Assembly (NCBI GenBank): GCA_900618425.1
Contig: UZAN01040168.1
Coordinates: forward strand, 10,188-74,187
Source: Echinostoma caproni
Lineage: Eukaryota; Platyhelminthes; Trematoda; Plagiorchiida; Echinostomatidae
DNA length: 64,000 bases
Direction: 5' to 3'
Shown: positions 57,001 to 63,000 of the stretch, in pieces
Numbering within the stretch: position 1 is the stretch's first letter
Layout of the letters: each line of letters opens with the position of its first letter
The notes under the pieces: generated by a model
Told to the model about the DNA's origin: nothing
Database searches by the model: none
Seen by the model: only the letters and a program-made list of their open reading frames with translations
Made by a program: the position numbers and the translations under genes

Positions 57001-60000
57001 TTCTAAAGAAACATAGTTAGCACGTGCAAGTGATCACCTTCAAAAATGTGTATAAAAGTAAACATATGGCGTGCAAAAGAACCATGTCGGATCATTGATG
57101 GCAACCGGGAAGAAAGAGTACTTTTGAAATTTTATTAAATTTTGGACTTTTTATCACTTTTGCTATCCTTGCGTATGGTACATCTTATTTATGGCAAATC
57201 AGACCAGTCAGAATCCCATCTCAGCAGGTAGCACAGCGCATTACAACCAATGATTGTAGAAGTGAAATTAATTTTTTCTAATTTTCTGCTTTAGCATTTA
57301 GAGTACAAACTCCCGTTTACTTCGTGTTAACTGTCGGTGGTTAATTTGTGATGTACCTTGACAATATCGATCAGTGTACATTCCATTCAAGGTTAATTAC
57401 AAGGTTTATACATTCTTTTGGAAAAAAACAGTTTGCAATCAAATCTCATTTCTGACTTAATTGAATGGCTTCATTCCTGAGGCTTCTTTCAACATACAAC
57501 CAGAAGCACTTACAGGAGTCAGAAAAATCATTGCGAATCGCAACCGATTGTGTTTTATAACTTAAATATAGTATAGCTGCGTTTTAGAAAGAACTCTGTC
57601 AAACAACCAAACCGAATATCTTTTTATTATACCTAAATACGCACAAGTATACACACATATATTTGCTCATTCATTCATTCACACATAGTTGGGGCTGAGA
57701 AAAACTTTTCCGGATGCCCAAAACGTTTTGTCTGTTACACGAGAATAAGCATGATATTTTCTCGAGGTATTCTACACCAGTTCCATGCACTCAAACCATT
57801 TGGTGAAAAATCACAAACATTTCAAACCGGGCAACCCTTCGATCAGTTCACTGCAGCTGTTGGTGATTCGTATCGTATTCCACGCATCATGCGCTTGACA
57901 TTTTGGAACACAAAACAGTCACACGGAGCGTCATCACGAAAAACAGCTCGCGAAAGTTCCACACTCAGCTGCTGCTTTAAACCATATTTGTAGTAGTACA
58001 ACCTCATTGCCCTCTAGTGACATCGACTGAGTTCCATCCTTGCAGTTCGAATGTAGCGACCCTGAGGTTTGTGAGGTGTACTCAACTGTTGATATTTGGC
58101 TCTCTGAGTTGCAATCATTGAACAATATACACAATAGATTGCAATTCACGTTTTTGCTACCCGGTCATCTGCATCTCGTACGTGTACTGCGTATCCGGAA
58201 ACGTTTGGCTCAGCCACCGTCAATATAGTATACATTGCGTGCATAGGTGCACAAATCCTTTTCTATTTTTTTCACGGAAATCAGATTGTGTCCAAAGAAT
58301 ATCAATCGAATGATGCACTGTGCGGTAGAACGGACATAACTATCCACTTTTGCACATTCAAATAACCGTTCACTTTCTGACATTTTTCCTCTCTGCTCGA
58401 ATCGTTCGATTAGTTTGCTTGTCATACTGCCATTTTGTCAATGCTGCATGGCTCGGTGTTCTTCACATTGTTTTGGTGTGTACACTAAAACAGGGTGGGC
58501 CAGAGAGGACTTCACCATCTGTTCCCATCAGAGACAACTCCGTTGAAGCGAAAATAAATTTATGGTTGATTATTTTTGGTGGTACAATTCAGCAAAACAC
58601 TTTCAACAAGTTAGGAACTGACATTTAATAATTTTTTTATGCTTGCTTTTTGGCCACATACAAATCCCTCTCTCATGTTCAATGGTCTGGTTCGATGAAT
58701 ATTATCAGTGACACACGTTCCCCCTCTCTACCGTGAAAAATTCTCATTAACAAAACGGCGGAAGACAGCTGTGCAATCAGCTGAATTCGGTTTGTAATTA
58801 TAGATCCGCAGGAATAGCAGGGAATTGGGACATAACAAGAATTATAGAAATCGTAGAAGTTTAAAAGAGCTTTCGCTGTTCATCAACTGAATGCAATAGT
58901 TAACTATGTTTCTATGGCTCGTTTAGATGAAAATAGTGTATCTTTTATTATGCAGCATAACTGATAGGACCTAATTTAATCATTAGTTGACTTTTCGTAG
59001 TTCCAATCTTTATTGCATTTATTTATTCGCGTAGCGAACCTCGAATCCATCACAGTGTGAATCCATCCACAAAAACCAATTTGCCACTTGCTTCTTCCCC
59101 CTCCTTTCTTGTTTCTCGCCTTTCTTCAACATATATTTGTGCTGATTAAATCTCGTAGACTGTTGATGAATTACGGAATAGTACAGCCTGTCTAATCGAG
59201 TTATACCGGTAATCCACCACTAAACAGCAGGTTCTCGTGGCTATAGGGTTCTCCCCGTCTTCTATTCATCACACTTGGGTGTGTAATAAAAAGATCAGTA
59301 CGGATGGTATCTGAAAATGATTCTGGTTACTGTTGGATGGCGCATGGGTAACATATATGTCTTCCCTAAAAGAACTCTGTGTTTCAAACTCCGAACGGGC
59401 CGTTTGGATTACGTCACTAGTGAGCCCTCAAAGGAGTGACACTCATGTCAGTGTTTGGTGGGCACAATTAACTGACCATGGTATTTGGAAGGAAGAACCA
59501 TAAAAAAATGCGAACCGGAGCAAATACTAAAAGCAATAATAGTGTCAAATTTGATAGGCTATGCTGATTTTGCATCCGAATCCACCAATTCATGTGATTG
59601 CCTGAACCAAAGAGATTTAGCGGATAGAGAAGAAAAGGAAAGTTAAAGAAAAGTATTGAATCACAGCGATAAAAACCACTTGTGCACAAAAGACAACTAT
59701 ACTGAAAATAGTGTGCAGTTATTGTAGCTTTGGATGCAGATATTGGTGGTGGTGTGTCCTCCGGGCTGGAAGCGTTGTTCGCCAACGTTTTGTAGCTAGG
59801 CTGGGAAACATATTCAGTGTCAAATCGTGAGAACAAATTGTCACTTTCCAACAGAATCCAGGTTTCTCACTACATTACACAACCAGGCTCAATAACTGGA
59901 GGCGTTCAGTCATCGTCAAGTAATGGACTTCAAAGTTAAAATAATTCAATCGTCTGGACATAAGATAAATTCAAGCCGAACACAGGCGCTGTAAAATGGT

Positions 60001-63000
60001 GAGGGATTCAGACATAAAATTCACGCATTGTACTATAGAAGTAGGAGTAAAGTCAAAACCGTGTTCAAATGACACTTTTGTTCCAACAATATCGGTTACT
60101 TCTGTGAAACATTTTGCAATATATTGATCAACCTGTGCGCACCATTCCTTGTAAAATTAAACCGAAAAAGACATGTTAACGGTTTACTGATTGCCACGGG
60201 CTCTCTCTCTGTTTCCCTGTCTCCAGATCAACAAATTTGAAAAATGTGTACTGAAGGAGACCAAACCTGTGGTCTACTGTTGGATAATTACGAATACAGA
60301 TATTCCCGATTAGACCCGATTATAATTTCCAAGTTTTACTTCCAGGAGGTTGGTGATATGAAATGATGTGAAGAAAAAGACAAAAGGAGACAAAGAAACT
60401 TATGTGTTTTCCTGCACATGTCGGAAATAACTGCATCAAACTAACTCAACTGAATAGGCAATTGTAAAGAATTTTGTTTCTTTGGATTATTTTTGAATAT
60501 ACAACGGCTGGTTGAAGAGGAGACCAGCGGTTTTCGTAGTACCATCGGAAGCTGTGATGATGATGGTGGTTCTGGCGGTGTTGTTGTTTCTGGTCATAGT
60601 AGTAGTGGTCGTGGTCTTCGTCGCCGTCGTCATCGTCGTGGATGTTGTCGCCGTCTTTATCGAAGACGAAATGGACTTGTGGCAACTGAGTCGATGGTTT
60701 ATCAGGCAGAGTTCATAGTTCAAGAACCATTGAAAAGTCTTGAAATCACCGTGCGAGGAATACATTCAGCATTCTTTCAATCATCAAGAATATCCATTCA
60801 CCAGCTGCAGGGTGTTTCAACCCCGGGAAACAAGAATTTTTAGCAGATGTTCATGGCTGTAAAAGCCTAGTGAAATAGTTAATTATTAGCTTTAGAGTCC
60901 CAAAATATTCCATTGTTATGTTCTTCACACGATTCCTGTTGTACTACATGAAGCAGGTGCACGGAGATAGACATTTTAGTAGTACATAAATAACATTAGC
61001 TTCCGTTTCTGCACCCATTAACCATTTATATTTTCACTTTGATTTGCGTTACTATCATCCGGTGATCCGTTTAATCGACCAATAGGGAACGGGGTAACGG
61101 TAAAACCCAATACTAACTATAGAAAGATGCAGAATGCGAGTAAACTAAATGCGGCACACAATGACCAAATGACCGGCATTTAGATCATCAATTTAAACTG
61201 CCTGACGAGTTTATTTGTTCCAGTGCTAGTGTGCAAACAGTGCTGCTGGAATGCACAAAAAAACATTACATGGTATGCCAAATACAAATAAAAGGGGAAC
61301 TTATTATACATTTACGTTGATTTTATTAGTGGATAAATTTCTGAGCACGTTGAAAATTATTATAGTTAATAAGACTCTTCTTGTACATTTTTCTCGAATT
61401 TTTCTCGTAGCTTGAAAGCCCATCCTTTTTGCTGAGAAGTTATCTCAATGACTATATCACATTCTCGTTACTCAGGAATTTGTGCCACTGTAAACAGCAA
61501 TCTGATGTTGATCGTTTTTTGTTGATTGCACAAGTGCAGTGCAGACCGGATGATTTATGGATTGAACTATGGCATAAAACGGAGATTTTACCAAGTAATC
61601 CAAAAAAAGAATTTAAAACAGACTATTCATTGATATTTCTTCTCCACATTATTCTGAGGATTAGATATTTATCTATTTATCTCTTTCTACCTCCCACAAA
61701 TCCTCTTTTCAATCTCCTTTTTTCGTTACCCTCATTTCTCACGTACGTGTGCATATATGTACGTTTGATACTTCATCTCTGGCTCTGGTTGTTTTGCCTT
61801 CATAGGCGCTCAGCCGTAGTCAGAAAATGTATGATTGTGCATTTGAACAAAAGACAAATTTGGAAACTTTCATAGTTTGAAGTTAATTCCGTGTGCTTAT
61901 GTCGTCTCAACCTTTGTTTTTCTGTTCGAATGTTTGAAGGAAGGTACCAATGAGCTAACAAGACCATGAAAATAAAAGGTTTGATTCTCCGTGTACACAA
62001 CTCACTAAGTGTTACTCATCAACGCAAATGACCAAAAAGCTTGTTTGTAAGGTTTGGTGCAGATCGATTTTCGTCACAGCTATACCTTTGACATGTGGAA
62101 GTATCAAGTGTTTCTCTCTGAATAATAAATAAGAGTTCAGATGAGTAATCACTAACCAATGATGACATCTGAATCCTATAAACAGCAAAAGAACCATATT
62201 ACTACTAATCATATTAATAATGATAATATTAATAATATTGAAGTGAAACCCACATCTGAAAACAGAGGGTTACATTTCATTCCCAGCTCTTGCTGAACCA
62301 GTTAGAACCCAATTGGATATCATAGCTTAGTTTCGCTGATGATTTCTAATATTCCACAGCTGAAAATAATCAGTACAAAGTTTCGAAGATGTCACGCTGA
62401 CAAATCATATATTAACCGAACCAAATCGCATATAAAACGAAATAAATCCTCACAACCGTGACATTTGATCTTCCAGTAGGTGGAGGGATGCTTTATATCT
62501 CATAAGCAAAACTGACAGCGGTTAGTGAAAATCGTTGACGGACAAAAAGGATATAGAATTAGCCGATTTTCACCTTTTTATTTGCAAATAGCTTGCATCG
62601 GCTGTTTGCATTTTTAACATCATTAGCACACCACTACACATGACTGAATACAACTAAGGACTTTCAATAGTGCATACTTAGCTCTTTTGCTGCACCAGCT
62701 GCCATAACGACCCACTTTTAAATGAACCTAAATTTCGTCACTAGTACCATTTTTGAAGTTTTCAACCTGTACTCATGTTTCTAAAACATTGTCTAAAGTT
62801 CACTCACTTACCTTTGAAGAAGTATTTCATGTGTTAAAAAAATCCTAGAGCGCAAAACAACCATTTTCAATTATCCTTAATAGTACTAACGCATCACAAA
62901 AATCAATAGCTAAGATAAATTTATTCCTTATTAGTGATATCTCATGTGATGAACTGGATTTGTTCATCACACTCCGTTTTTGTTCGAAATGTGCCCTTTG

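Noticed and set aside
61429..61875. 148-codon plus-strand frame as a gene
   Set aside because: Leu/Phe/Tyr-rich from pyrimidine-rich DNA; no motif or start context.
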